Positions 42,949 to 53,047 of a stretch of DNA of 64,000 nt are shown here, piece after piece. Under the pieces are notes generated by a model. The model did not search any database, was not told the DNA's origin, and was given only the letters and a program-made list of their open reading frames with translations. The DNA comes from a bacterium (GTDB lineage Bacteria; Bacteroidota; Ignavibacteria; Ignavibacteriales; Ignavibacteriaceae): NCBI GenBank assembly GCA_016716565.1, contig JADJWC010000001.1, positions 1,364,001 through 1,428,000 on the forward strand, read 5' to 3'. Numbering within the stretch: the first letter of the stretch is position 1; every line of letters begins with the position of its first letter. The position numbers and the translations under genes are program-made.

Positions 42949-45060
42949 ATGCAAAAAATATTCAAATTTGCGTTGTCAGTTCTTCTAATTGTCCCTGAAA
43001 TCACTTTTGCACAAGGCGATTTGAATTCAGGTCCGATAGTTGTGCAAAGTGTAAACCATGATACTTCTCCACCACTTCGTGATATACCGGAATTACCAAT
43101 TACGCAATCAAAGTGGCGTGATGGTGTTGTTCCACTTTTAATTGATCATCCGAAGTTTGAAGATTTTTATCAATATGACCCTGTTCTTCAAGAAAATATG
43201 GGTAATAGAAACGATGGTTTTGTTTTTCAAACCTGGGATGGTCCCGCATCTATGGGATATGCACCTCCAGATCCGTCCGGGGATGTAGGCCCAAATCATT
43301 ATATGGCTGCAACAAATGTTCGTTTTCAGATATGGAACAAAACAGGTACATCACTTTTAGGTCCCTCGAACCTTGGTACTATTTGGTCCGGTTTTCCTGG
43401 TCCCTGGTCTAGTAGTTTGAATGATGGGGATCCTATTGTACTTTACGATGAAGCTGCTGGAAGATGGTTCATTGCTCAATTTTCTTTACCAAATTATCCA
43501 AGCAGTCCATCTTATATTCTCGTTGCAATATCACAGACTGGAGATCCAACAGGTTCTTGGCATCGTTATGGATTTACATTCAGTACAGGAATTCCGGATT
43601 ACCCAAAATTTGGTATCTGGCCTGATGGTTATTATATGTCTGCGAATTCTTTCAATCCAGGATATGTCGGGACAATCGTAGCTGCATTTCAAAGATCACA
43701 AATGTTGAGCGGAAATTCAGCACAGATGGTAATGTTTACCCGTCCTTCAAGTACGACCTGGTCATTACTTCCATCTGATTGGAATGGTACAACAACTCCA
43801 ACAGCGGGTGCACCAAATTATTTTGGTCAAATACATGATAATTCACGATATGGAGGAACTGATGGTTTTGACATTTTCCAATTTCATGTTGATTGGGTAA
43901 CTACAGCTAATTCTACTTTCACCGGACCAACATTTTTAACAACATCTCCTTTCGGTGGAATATCAGGTATTCCTCAACAAGGAACCTCACAAATGCTCGA
44001 TGACCTTGATGTAATGACTATGAACCGCCTTGATTACAGAAATTTTGGTACTCACCAATCAATGGTCGTTTGTCATACAATTAACGCGGGAGCTAATCGT
44101 GCAGGAATGAGATGGTATGAATTTCGGAATACTGGAGCTGCATGGAGTTTATATCAAGAAGGTACATATGCCCCGGCAGATGGCATACACAGATGGATGG
44201 GAAGTATTGCGATTAACGCAGCTGGTCAGATTGCTTTAGGTTACTCTGTGTCAAGTGCTTCTATGTTTCCTTCTATAAGATTCACTGGCAGATATCCAGC
44301 AGATCCGCTTGGACAGATGACAATTACTGAAGAGACAATACATGCAGGTTTAGGATCGCAGACAGGATTAGATCGATGGGGCGATTATACACAGATGGTT
44401 GTTGATCCGAATGGAGTGAATTTCTGGTATATTAATCAATACCAGCCTTCTACAGGTTCTTTCAACTGGCGAACTAGAATTGCAAACATTGATTATACAA
44501 TTCCTGTTGAACTGGTTTCTTTTAACGCAAGTGTAATTGAAAATGAGGTAGAACTTAGCTGGATGACTGCGACTGAAACCAATAACCAGGGATTTTCTAT
44601 TGAAAGAAAGTATAAGGAAGGATCTTTTGAAGAAGCTGGATATGTGGCTGGATTTGGAACAACAACAGAACCTAAATCTTATTCTTTCGTTGATTCGAAA
44701 CTTGAAACTGGTAACTATACATACAGACTAAAGCAAATTGACTTCGACGGAAGTTTTGAATACTCAAATGAGATTAATGTTGTCCTTGAACTTCCACTTG
44801 AATTTGCTCTTGATCAAAATTATCCAAATCCTTTTAATCCGAGTACAACAATAAGTTATTCAATTCCGGAAGATGGATTTGTTAAATTAGCGGTCTATAA
44901 CTTACTTGGTCAGGAAGTTGCAACCTTTGTTAACACTTATCAGAAAGCTGACAGATACGAAGTGGTGTTTAATGCTAGTGAACTTTCCAGTGGAGTATAT
45001 GTCTATAAAATTGAATCTGGAAAATATTCTGCATCCCGCAAGTTTGTGTTAATGAAATAG
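42949..45060 (+). CDS. Secreted protein of unknown fold with FN3-like linker and T9SS sorting domain
   Basis: 703 residues, signal peptide to TFAQG, good Shine-Dalgarno (AAGGAG). Residues about 80-500 form a conserved but unnamed body: PPDPSGDVGPNHYMAATN, FQIWNKTG, GDPIVLYDEAAGRWFIAQF, DYPKFGIWPDGYYMSAN, HRWMGSIAINAAGQIALGY, DRWGDYTQMVVDP. It resembles a beta-propeller with water- or Ca-binding loops; no catalytic motif assigned. A linker IPVELVSFNASVIENEVELSW ... YTYRLKQIDFDG precedes a type II T9SS tail (DQNYPNPFNPSTTISYSIP ... SGVYVYKIESG ... KFVLMK). First gene with this tail type. Confidence 0.85.
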   Translation: MQKIFKFALSVLLIVPEITFAQGDLNSGPIVVQSVNHDTSPPLRDIPELPITQSKWRDGVVPLLIDHPKFEDFYQYDPVLQENMGNRNDGFVFQTWDGPASMGYAPPDPSGDVGPNHYMAATNVRFQIWNKTGTSLLGPSNLGTIWSGFPGPWSSSLNDGDPIVLYDEAAGRWFIAQFSLPNYPSSPSYILVAISQTGDPTGSWHRYGFTFSTGIPDYPKFGIWPDGYYMSANSFNPGYVGTIVAAFQRSQMLSGNSAQMVMFTRPSSTTWSLLPSDWNGTTTPTAGAPNYFGQIHDNSRYGGTDGFDIFQFHVDWVTTANSTFTGPTFLTTSPFGGISGIPQQGTSQMLDDLDVMTMNRLDYRNFGTHQSMVVCHTINAGANRAGMRWYEFRNTGAAWSLYQEGTYAPADGIHRWMGSIAINAAGQIALGYSVSSASMFPSIRFTGRYPADPLGQMTITEETIHAGLGSQTGLDRWGDYTQMVVDPNGVNFWYINQYQPSTGSFNWRTRIANIDYTIPVELVSFNASVIENEVELSWMTATETNNQGFSIERKYKEGSFEEAGYVAGFGTTTEPKSYSFVDSKLETGNYTYRLKQIDFDGSFEYSNEINVVLELPLEFALDQNYPNPFNPSTTISYSIPEDGFVKLAVYNLLGQEVATFVNTYQKADRYEVVFNASELSSGVYVYKIESGKYSASRKFVLMK

Positions 45061-45122
45061 TCTTTGTTCAAATTTTTCTCAGTCTGTAAATCAGAAATAG
45101 AAATAAGCGACAATAATTTCGT

Positions 45123-45150
45123 AAGCCCCGACACAGCGGGGCTTTTTATT
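45123..45150 (+). terminator. Intrinsic terminator
   Basis: AAGCCCC-GACACAGC-GGGGCTT followed by TTTATTTT, 63 bp after the preceding stop. Confidence 0.88.
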
Positions 45151-45185
45151 TTATGTCTTGTCTTGAAAAAAGTTGTTAGGTACCA

Positions 45186-45218
45186 TTAGTATTTTAAAAG
45201 CAAAATTTCTTAACTTTG
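45186..45218 (+). promoter_or_regulatory. Promoter-like motif (TTAGTATTT, 16 nt, TAACTTTG)
   Basis: TAACTTTG fits the Bacteroidetes -7 box TAnnTTTG. The TTAGTATTT 16 bases upstream recurs with the same spacing at 49723-49755 and 52838-52870, each before a sialidase-like cargo gene. It would give a leader of about 135 bases. Function inferred from repetition. Confidence 0.5.
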
Positions 45219-45357
45219 CTTGAACTTAATTATAAATATCAAGGAATTATTTTTATTGATGAACTATTCCAAAACGAATTATCTTTTATTATTTATCCCA
45301 GCCATTAATCAATTCTCAGTTACTAATTAATCTATCAATTAACTTAAAGGAGCATGA

Positions 45358-48171
45358 ATGAAATATTTGTTGACGATCGCTTATCTCATACTCTTTTTAT
45401 CATATGTAGGTTTAGCTCAGACAGATAATTCTGAGCAGATTCCTGCGATAAAAGAAGGGTTACGCGAACAATACACTGAAAGCGATTACGAACTCTTCCG
45501 TTTCAGGGAGAAGAGCGGGGAAATTTCAAATGAGATTTCCATTATTTATGCAACCGCTGCTGCAGATGCACTGGTCAATAATAATAATGGAAGTACAGGA
45601 ACATCAAATTTTACCCAGAGCGAAACTTCAATTATAGCTTTTGGTAATAATGTTGTGATTGGATTTAACGATTCCGGTTCATACACAGGTGGGGCGAATA
45701 AATTTACCGGATGGTCTTATTCTTCAGATGGTGGTGCATCGTTTGTTGATGGCGGAACCTTACCGACCAGTGCAATTGGTGACGCAGGCGATCCGGTTCT
45801 TGCAAGGAATGAAACAACAGGAAGAATTTATCTTTCCACACTTGGATTCAGCGGATCGGGTACGATACAAATGTTCCGCTCTGATGATAACGGTGTTACC
45901 TGGCAGGCACCAGTTAATGCAACCCCCGGTGGATCTTCAGAAGATAAGCAATGGCACACAGTGGATAATTTTGCCGGAACAGGCAATGGAAATGTTTATA
46001 TGATATCACGTCGTTTCGGCGGCTCGCCTGGTATCTATTTCTTTCGGTCTACTGACCAAGGAAGTACTTTTGGACCATCAGGTGGTGTAAATATTTTCTC
46101 AGGCGGACAAGGAGCTTTTGTTGCAGTTGGTCCTGATCATTCTGTTTATGCTTTTTATTATAATGGATCAACAAGTATTCAGGTACGTAAATCTACTGAC
46201 TTGGGAGTATCATTCGGTGCAGCCGTCACTATATTTAACGGCATCAGTGGGGGAGTTAATGGTGACCTTGGTTTAACAGGTAAAAGAAATGGTTTAACTA
46301 CATTCTCCAGTTTCAGAAGTAACGCATTTCCTCATGTTGCAATCAATCCGGTAAGTGGACATATTTATACAACTTTCAATAATAATCCTGCCGGAACTGA
46401 TAAAGGAGACATTTATTTAACAATTTCAACAGATAATGGTGCAACCTGGAGTACACCAGATAGAATTAACGATGATGTTACAACTACAGATCAATGGCAG
46501 CCAACGATTGCAGTAACTCCTAATGGAAACAGATTAGGCATTTTCTACTACAGTCGTCAGGAAGATACTGCTGAGAATAATTTATTTAAGTATTATGGTC
46601 GCATAGGAGTTATCTCTGGATCAACAGTTAACTTTGATCCAAGTTTTGCAATAAGCGATGTTGCTTCACTGCCGGAATTCGGTCGTGATAATGTTGTGAA
46701 CACTGTTTATATGGGCGATTATAATCATGCATCTGCTACCAATGACGCATTTCATGTTGTATGGTCAGATAATAGAGATGATCTTGCTGGTGGTGCACCT
46801 CGTAAAGATCCAAACGTTTATTACGAAAAAATTACTCTCGGTCCTCCGTGTCCAATAGATCCTCCAACAAATCCAAGTCCTGCAAATGGTGCAACTGGTT
46901 TACCTTTGACAGGTAACTCTGCAAGCTGGACAAACGGTGTTGGTGCAAATCAGATTGAAGTATGGTTCGGTCAGGGTGTAACTATAAACAAAGTTTATGA
47001 CGGGCCTCCAATTACAACTTTGTCTCTTGCTTCATTTGAACCATTTACCTACAATACTACTTATAGTTGGCAAGTCAGAGGTAAAAATGATACCTGTCTT
47101 GTTTCAGGTCCGTTATGGTCCTTCACAACTATGCAGGATCCGAATTTATTCCAGTGGTGCGAACCATTTGATAATTTAAATAACTGGACGATTTTAGGTC
47201 CATTAGGATTAACGAACTGGTCTGCGTATAGTTCAAGCAGTGCAGGCGGAACACCACCTGAATTGAGAATGAGCTGGACACCTTCGTTTACCGGAGTTTC
47301 AAAGATCAGATCCGCAGTAATAAATCTTCCAAATAACCAGATCGTAAATTATTCATTTAAGTTTTACCTTGATTGGTATGCTAACCCAAGTGGTATCGTA
47401 ACAGTAGGAATAACATATGATGGTGGTACAACCAGCATACCATTATATACACAAACCAATCCGACAGGTAATGTGGGTCCAACTGAGATAACCGGCAGCT
47501 TTACAACACCTGCATCCGGTTCGTCAAGTGTTCAATTAGAAATAAGCTACGATGGATACTCATTCAATACAGATAATATTTACTGGGATGACTTCTGTCT
47601 TGCGCATATCGTACCTGTTGAGCTGACATCATTCACAGCTTCATCAAATGGAAATGAAGTCGAGCTAAGCTGGACAACAGCAACAGAGTTAAACAACCAG
47701 GGCTTCCAGGTAGAAAGAATGACAGCAGGCGGTTCATTTGAACAGGTTGGATTTGTTGCAGGATTCGGAACGACGACAGAACCGAAAGCATATTCATATG
47801 TAGATACGAAGCTTGAAGAAGGAAGCTATACATATAGACTGAAGCAGCTAGATTTCGACGGAACTTACACATATTCATCAGAAGTAAGTGTAGAAGTTGA
47901 AATACCGCTTGAGTATACATTAGAGCAGAACTATCCTAACCCGTTCAATCCAGCGACTACGATAAAGTACGCAATTGCGGAAGACGGATTTGTGAAGTTG
48001 GCAGTATACAATATGTTGGGAGAAGAAGTAGCAACGATAGTGAACAATATCCAGAAAGCAGGAAGATATGAAGTCAACTTCAACGCTTCAGGATTATCGA
48101 GCGGAGTATATGTATACAGGATAGAAACAACAAACTTCACATCATCAAAGAAGTTAATGTTGATGAAATAG
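45358..48171 (+). CDS. Secreted sialidase-like (Asp-box) protein, FN3 domains, T9SS sorting domain
   Basis: 937 residues, signal peptide to GLAQ. Asp-box turns SSDGGASF, SDDNGVTW, STDQGSTF, STDLGVSF and STDNGATW mark a sialidase-fold propeller (about 60-490). Then an FN3-like domain (PPTNPSPANGATGLPLTGNSASW ...), a jelly-roll-like segment (WCEPFDNLNNWTI ... WDDFCLA), the VPVELTSFTASSNGNEVELSW linker and a type II T9SS tail (EQNYPNPFNPATTIKYAIA ... KKLMLMK). From 47211 to 48128 the DNA is nearly identical to the gene at 49939. Arginine residues for sialic acid cleavage were not identified. Good Shine-Dalgarno AAGGAG. Confidence 0.9.
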   Translation: MKYLLTIAYLILFLSYVGLAQTDNSEQIPAIKEGLREQYTESDYELFRFREKSGEISNEISIIYATAAADALVNNNNGSTGTSNFTQSETSIIAFGNNVVIGFNDSGSYTGGANKFTGWSYSSDGGASFVDGGTLPTSAIGDAGDPVLARNETTGRIYLSTLGFSGSGTIQMFRSDDNGVTWQAPVNATPGGSSEDKQWHTVDNFAGTGNGNVYMISRRFGGSPGIYFFRSTDQGSTFGPSGGVNIFSGGQGAFVAVGPDHSVYAFYYNGSTSIQVRKSTDLGVSFGAAVTIFNGISGGVNGDLGLTGKRNGLTTFSSFRSNAFPHVAINPVSGHIYTTFNNNPAGTDKGDIYLTISTDNGATWSTPDRINDDVTTTDQWQPTIAVTPNGNRLGIFYYSRQEDTAENNLFKYYGRIGVISGSTVNFDPSFAISDVASLPEFGRDNVVNTVYMGDYNHASATNDAFHVVWSDNRDDLAGGAPRKDPNVYYEKITLGPPCPIDPPTNPSPANGATGLPLTGNSASWTNGVGANQIEVWFGQGVTINKVYDGPPITTLSLASFEPFTYNTTYSWQVRGKNDTCLVSGPLWSFTTMQDPNLFQWCEPFDNLNNWTILGPLGLTNWSAYSSSSAGGTPPELRMSWTPSFTGVSKIRSAVINLPNNQIVNYSFKFYLDWYANPSGIVTVGITYDGGTTSIPLYTQTNPTGNVGPTEITGSFTTPASGSSSVQLEISYDGYSFNTDNIYWDDFCLAHIVPVELTSFTASSNGNEVELSWTTATELNNQGFQVERMTAGGSFEQVGFVAGFGTTTEPKAYSYVDTKLEEGSYTYRLKQLDFDGTYTYSSEVSVEVEIPLEYTLEQNYPNPFNPATTIKYAIAEDGFVKLAVYNMLGEEVATIVNNIQKAGRYEVNFNASGLSSGVYVYRIETTNFTSSKKLMLMK
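47211..48128 (+). repeat. 918-bp near-identical tail segment, copy 1
   Basis: Read side by side with 51773-52690 (constant offset 4562), only two bases differ (in GCGCATATC versus GCGTACATC near 47604-47608). Upstream of 47211 and after 48128 the two genes diverge clearly. It encodes the jelly-roll-like part, linker and most of the sorting domain. Confidence 0.93.
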
Positions 48172-48193
48172 TCTCTGTTAAAAGTCATATTTT

Positions 48194-48225
48194 AAAGGCT
48201 GCTAATTTTAGCAGCCTTTTCTTTT
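48194..48225 (+). terminator. Intrinsic terminator
   Basis: AAAGGCTGCTAA pairs with TTAGCAGCCTTT, followed by TCTTTT. It lies 22 bp after the sialidase-like gene. Confidence 0.88.
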
Positions 48226-48270
48226 ATTACTCAATATCATTTTTTATCAGTAATTAGTATTTTGTTAGAT

Positions 48271-49557
48271 ATGAATCAAATCAAAAAAATATTTTTAGTG
48301 ATGTTGATCTCAGGTGCTTTCTGTTATCCACAGAATTTCTGGGAGAAATTAGATAGCCCTACCTCCACTCTATTAAATTCATTATCATTCATTGATAGTG
48401 TGACAGGCTGGGTGTCCGGAGATTCAGGATTAATTTTTCACACTTCAAATGGTGGAAAAGATTGGCAGAAGCAATACGAAAATGATTCGCTGAATATTGT
48501 GAACATCTTTTTCCTTGATGAACAGAACGGTTGGGCTTCAGGCTATAGCCAATACTATGAACCTTACGGAACATTTATCCTGAGAACAACCGATGGCGGT
48601 AATCATTGGAATTCGGAATATTTAAGATTAGGAGAAGTAATAGTTCATTCATTTTATTTTCTTGATAGTTTGACTGGATTTGCAGTCGGTGGTCCGCAGG
48701 TTTTCCACAGAACTACTGATGGCGGCTCCAACTGGAACGCTGTAATTCTTGACAGTTCAATTGCCTCGGGTATCCCATTTATAACAATAAAATTTTTTAG
48801 TTCTGAATATGGATATGCTTGTGGTGGAGTGCGCGACATAAAAGGTGTTGTCTGGAGAACCACTGATGCCGGATTAAGCTGGGTGACAGTTGTAGATACT
48901 CTCACAACTGAACCGCTTTATGATATTCATATGTTTGATTCGCTTCACATAATTGCGATGGGTGGTGATCCAGAATTCGGATCCAGCCAGGTTATGTCAA
49001 CCGATGGTGGTATGACCTGGGAATACAGGAGTCTCGGAATTTTTTATTACCCGATAAACATCGGTTTCCGTACAAATGCAGAAGGGTGGGTACCGATGGG
49101 TGAACAGAGATTCTTTTTGTACAGTTCTGATTCAGGAGAGAATTGGTCGATTGTGCAAACACCTGACTCGACGCCAGTAATGAAAGTTATTTTCCCTGAT
49201 TCAATACACGGTTACGGGATTGGACCATATGGAACAATTGTTAAATACATTTATCAGGATCCAGCTAATGTAATTGAGCGAGAGAATACTTTCTCTGATT
49301 ATTTTCTGGAACAGAATTTTCCAAATCCTTTTAATCCCACTACAACTATAAAGTATTCAGTGCCTAAATATGGTTTTGTAAAAATTGCAGTCTACAATTT
49401 ACTGGGTGAAGAGATAGCAACTCTCGTAAATTCATTTCACGATCAGGGTAAATATGAAATAAATTTCAATGCTGCCGGATTATCGGCTGGAGTCTATTTA
49501 TACACTATGGAAACATTAAACTTCATCTCATCAAAAAAACTTGTACTAATAAAGTAA
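48271..49557 (+). CDS. Secreted YCF48-like seven-bladed propeller, T9SS sorting domain
   Basis: 428 residues from ATG 48271; a TTG three codons upstream is in frame but less likely. Signal peptide to FCYPQ. Seven blade motifs (TGWVSGDSG, NGWASGY, TGFAVGG, YGYACGG, IIAMGGD, EGWVPMG, HGYGIG) make it a paralogue of the 41467 protein. Type II T9SS tail EQNFPNPFNPTTTIKYSVP ... SGVYLY-like AGVYLYTMETLNF ... KKLVLIK. It starts only about 45 bp after a terminator; TTAGTATTT occurs right before the start (48255) but without a -7 box, so its promoter is unclear. Confidence 0.87.
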   Translation: MNQIKKIFLVMLISGAFCYPQNFWEKLDSPTSTLLNSLSFIDSVTGWVSGDSGLIFHTSNGGKDWQKQYENDSLNIVNIFFLDEQNGWASGYSQYYEPYGTFILRTTDGGNHWNSEYLRLGEVIVHSFYFLDSLTGFAVGGPQVFHRTTDGGSNWNAVILDSSIASGIPFITIKFFSSEYGYACGGVRDIKGVVWRTTDAGLSWVTVVDTLTTEPLYDIHMFDSLHIIAMGGDPEFGSSQVMSTDGGMTWEYRSLGIFYYPINIGFRTNAEGWVPMGEQRFFLYSSDSGENWSIVQTPDSTPVMKVIFPDSIHGYGIGPYGTIVKYIYQDPANVIERENTFSDYFLEQNFPNPFNPTTTIKYSVPKYGFVKIAVYNLLGEEIATLVNSFHDQGKYEINFNAAGLSAGVYLYTMETLNFISSKKLVLIK

Positions 49558-49938
49558 ATTCATCGTTATTTAGTATTTCCTGAAGAAAATTATCAATTAT
49601 TTAGAGACGTCAGAAATTTCGGAAGTTCTTAATTAGTCGAACATTCATTTTTTCGTAGAGTGTTTTTCTTTACCTGATCATGCTTTAATTCACTAAGTAA
49701 TAAATAAAAACTTATTTGTCGGTTAGTATTTAAATAACATAATTACTTAATTTTGAAGTAATTAAATTTAAGAGATTATTAATTCGTATATAAAAATTGA
49801 CGATAATTTATTTAATATCATCCAGTAGTGATTACCCCGTACTAATCAATTCTGAACAGAGCTTACTCTAACGCAGATTAGCAAGTGATAAAAAATTATT
49901 TAATAACTAACATATTATCAATTTAAAGTGGAGAAGTA
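49558..49938 (+). other. 381-bp AT-rich gap with promoter-like motif
   Basis: No coding potential seen. TTAGTATTT, 16 bases, TAATTTTG lies at 49723-49755 (listed separately), which would give a leader of about 175 bases. A bare TTAGTATTT also occurs at 49567 without a -7 box. No hairpin terminator was found after the 48271 gene. Confidence 0.6.
49723..49755 (+). promoter_or_regulatory. Promoter-like motif (TTAGTATTT, 16 nt, TAATTTTG)
   Basis: Same two boxes and same 16-base spacing as at 45186 and 52838. The -7-like box is TAATTTTG. Upstream of a sialidase-like cargo gene. Confidence 0.5.
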
Positions 49939-52733
49939 ATGAAGAAACTCACGACATTATTCTTTGCATTCCTCATTGTAACAAGTGCAGGAAATTTGTT
50001 TGCGCAAGGAACTTCTTGGGATGACGCAATCTGGTCGATTGTTCATATAGATCCAAATGCACCACCAAAAGTGCAAAACCCGGATTGGCAGCCAGCAGAG
50101 CCAGTCATAAGATATTTTGATTTAGGCGATGGTGTTACTGTATTCCCTAATTTCAGACCCAAACCAACAACCAACACAACGCAATCGGAATTGAGTGTTG
50201 ATGTTCACCCGACTAACAATAATATTATTTTTGCATCTGCTAATGCTTCCAACTGGCCTGTGTCTTTAATTTATGGAACGGGTGTTTATTGGTCAACTGA
50301 TGGATCAAATAGTTGGGCAGGCGCTGACGATCCTGGCACACTGACTGGATTCGGCAGAAATAGTGGTGATCCGGTTTCGGTAATTGGCCTCGATGGAAGA
50401 TGGTATGAAAACTATATTTCTAATTCGAGTGGTCAGGGAGTATCTGTTTCTACTAATAATGGTGTGAGTTGGTCTACTTATACAGTTGCACCTAATCCTG
50501 GTAGCCTAGCAGATAAAAACCATTTTATGGTTGATAAACATCCCACAAGTCCATACTTGCATCGAGCATACTGTGTTTGGACAGATTTTGGCGGAGCTAA
50601 TAATTATGATGCAGTGGTAAGATATTCAACAAATTTTGGTCAAACCTGGAGTACATCAATTAATTTAAGTAATTCACTTTCTTCTTATCTTAATCAGGGA
50701 GCTAATGTTCAAACAGGACCTAACGGAGAAGTTTATGTTACATGGGCAGTTTATATAGATGGTACAGTCACTACAGGAGAAGATGGGATTGGATTTGCAA
50801 AATCAACAGACGGAGGATTAACCTGGTCAACGCCTATCTATGCATACCAGGCAACAAATTTTGGAATCAGAACTAATAGCTTACCTGGTAAAGGAATGAG
50901 AGCTAATTCATTTCCTTCTATGGCTGTTGACAGATCAGGTGGTCCTAACAATGGTACAATTTATATTACCTGGAGCCAGAGAGGTGTAACACCGGCAGGA
51001 TCTGATCCTGATGTAGTTTTAATTAAATCTACTAACGGTGGAACTACCTGGACAACTCCGATCCGTGTAAATGATGATCCATTGAGCAATGGTAAAGATC
51101 AATTCTCCCCTGGAGTACTGTAGATCAATCAAATGGCCAATTGCTACTAGCTTTTTATGATAGCCGTAATGTTCCTAATAGTCAGGCGGAAGTTTTTGTT
51201 GCACGTTCTGCAAACGGTGGAGTTACATTTGATAACTTTGTAGTAAGTGATCAAGCATTTGTACTGGATCCTATTTCCGGCTTTTCAAGTAATTACGCAG
51301 GTGATTATATCGGAATCGCTGCTTATGATGAAGTTGCTTATCCATACTGGATGAGCGAACAAACCGGAAATGCACAAGGATGGATGGCAAAAGTTGAATT
51401 TGGTCCTCCTTGCCCAATCGATCCTCCTACAAATCCAAGCCCTACGAATGGTGCAACAGGATTACCATTAACTGGTAATTCAGCAAGCTGGACAAACGGT
51501 ATTGGTGCGGACTCAATTGAAGTTTGGTTTGGACCTGCAGGAAATCTTACAAGGGTTTATAATGGCATCCCAATTACTTCACTTTCTTTGGCTTCGTTCG
51601 AACCATTTACATACTATACAACTTACGGATGGCAGATTATAGGAAAGAATGATACATGTTCAGTTTCAGGGCCAATCTGGACTTTCACAACAATGCAGGA
51701 TCCAAACTTATTTGAGTGGTGTGATGAATTTGCAAACTTAAGTAACTGGACAATTGTTGGTCCATTGGGAACAACGAACTGGTCTGCGTATAGTTCAAGC
51801 AGTGCAGGCGGAACACCACCTGAATTGAGAATGAGCTGGACACCTTCGTTTACCGGAGTTTCAAAGATCAGATCCGCAGTAATAAATCTTCCAAATAACC
51901 AGATCGTAAATTATTCATTTAAGTTTTACCTTGATTGGTATGCTAACCCAAGTGGTATCGTAACAGTAGGAATAACATATGATGGTGGTACAACCAGCAT
52001 ACCATTATATACACAAACCAATCCGACAGGTAATGTGGGTCCAACTGAGATAACCGGCAGCTTTACAACACCTGCATCCGGTTCGTCAAGTGTTCAATTA
52101 GAAATAAGCTACGATGGATACTCATTCAATACAGATAATATTTACTGGGATGACTTCTGTCTTGCGTACATCGTACCTGTTGAGCTGACATCATTCACAG
52201 CTTCATCAAATGGAAATGAAGTCGAGCTAAGCTGGACAACAGCAACAGAGTTAAACAACCAGGGCTTCCAGGTAGAAAGAATGACAGCAGGCGGTTCATT
52301 TGAACAGGTTGGATTTGTTGCAGGATTCGGAACGACGACAGAACCGAAAGCATATTCATATGTAGATACGAAGCTTGAAGAAGGAAGCTATACATATAGA
52401 CTGAAGCAGCTAGATTTCGACGGAACTTACACATATTCATCAGAAGTAAGTGTAGAAGTTGAAATACCGCTTGAGTATACATTAGAGCAGAACTATCCTA
52501 ACCCGTTCAATCCAGCGACTACGATAAAGTACGCAATTGCGGAAGACGGATTTGTGAAGTTGGCAGTATACAATATGTTGGGAGAAGAAGTAGCAACGAT
52601 AGTGAACAATATCCAGAAAGCAGGAAGATATGAAGTCAACTTCAACGCTTCAGGATTATCGAGCGGAGTATATGTATACAGGATAGAAACGACGAATTTC
52701 ACATCATCAAAGAAGTTAATGTTAATGAAGTAA
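49939..52733 (+). pseudogene. Secreted sialidase-like protein with T9SS tail, one-base frameshift
   Basis: About 931 residues if repaired. Signal peptide to LFAQG; TTQSELSVDVHPTNNNIIFA; Asp-box turns STNNGVSW, STDGGLTW and STNGGTTW; then the FN3-like, jelly-roll-like, linker and type II tail modules shared with the 45358 gene. The frame breaks at about 51107: CAATTCTCCCCTGG reads QFSPGVL-stop, while CAATTCTTCCCCTGG would read QFFPWSTVDQ, as in the paralogue at 53048 (QYFPWCTVDQ). Adding one T gives 2796 bases, exactly 932 codons. Both parts are well conserved, so a sequencing error or very recent mutation is likely. Confidence 0.9.
51773..52690 (+). repeat. 918-bp near-identical tail segment, copy 2
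   Basis: Partner of 47211-48128, two differences. After 52690 this copy instead reads GAAACGACGAATTTCACATC, matching the end of the peptidase gene near 58921, so the gene is a mosaic. Confidence 0.93.
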
Positions 52734-52764
52734 TTCAGATTAATAATCTGTGATACAGAATTAG

Positions 52765-52789
52765 AAGCCCCGTTTAATCGGGGCTTTTT
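52765..52789 (+). terminator. Intrinsic terminator
   Basis: AAGCCCCG-TTTAAT-CGGGGCTT followed by TTT. Sequence around it (CAGATTAATAATCTGTGATACAGA) resembles that after the peptidase gene. Confidence 0.88.
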
Positions 52790-53047
52790 CTTATGACTGA
52801 AACAATGCGTGCATTCAAGAAATTGCAGCAAAATTAATTAGTGTTTTATCATTGGAATTATTTATGTTTATCCAACTTTATTTTTTAATTAACTAAAAAT
52901 TGCGATTAATAATTAACCTCTTCGTTCTATAGTCACTAAGTTTATTCCAAATGTACTAAGGGGTGAGTTAAGTGAGTTTCAATCCATCTTAACTTGAAAA
53001 AAAATAATTCAATAATCAACCTATCATTAATCTTATATGGAGTTCTA
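52790..53047 (+). other. Gap before sialidase-like gene, with promoter-like motif
   Basis: AT-rich, apparently noncoding. Contains TTAGTGTTT, 16 bases, TATGTTTA at 52838-52870. In-frame TTG at 52994 is rejected as the start in favour of ATG 53048, where the signal peptide begins. Confidence 0.55.
52838..52870 (+). promoter_or_regulatory. Promoter-like motif (TTAGTGTTT, 16 nt, TATGTTTA)
   Basis: Third occurrence with the same spacing as 45186 and 49723. One base differs in the upstream box, and the -7-like box fits TAnnTTT. Confidence 0.42.
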
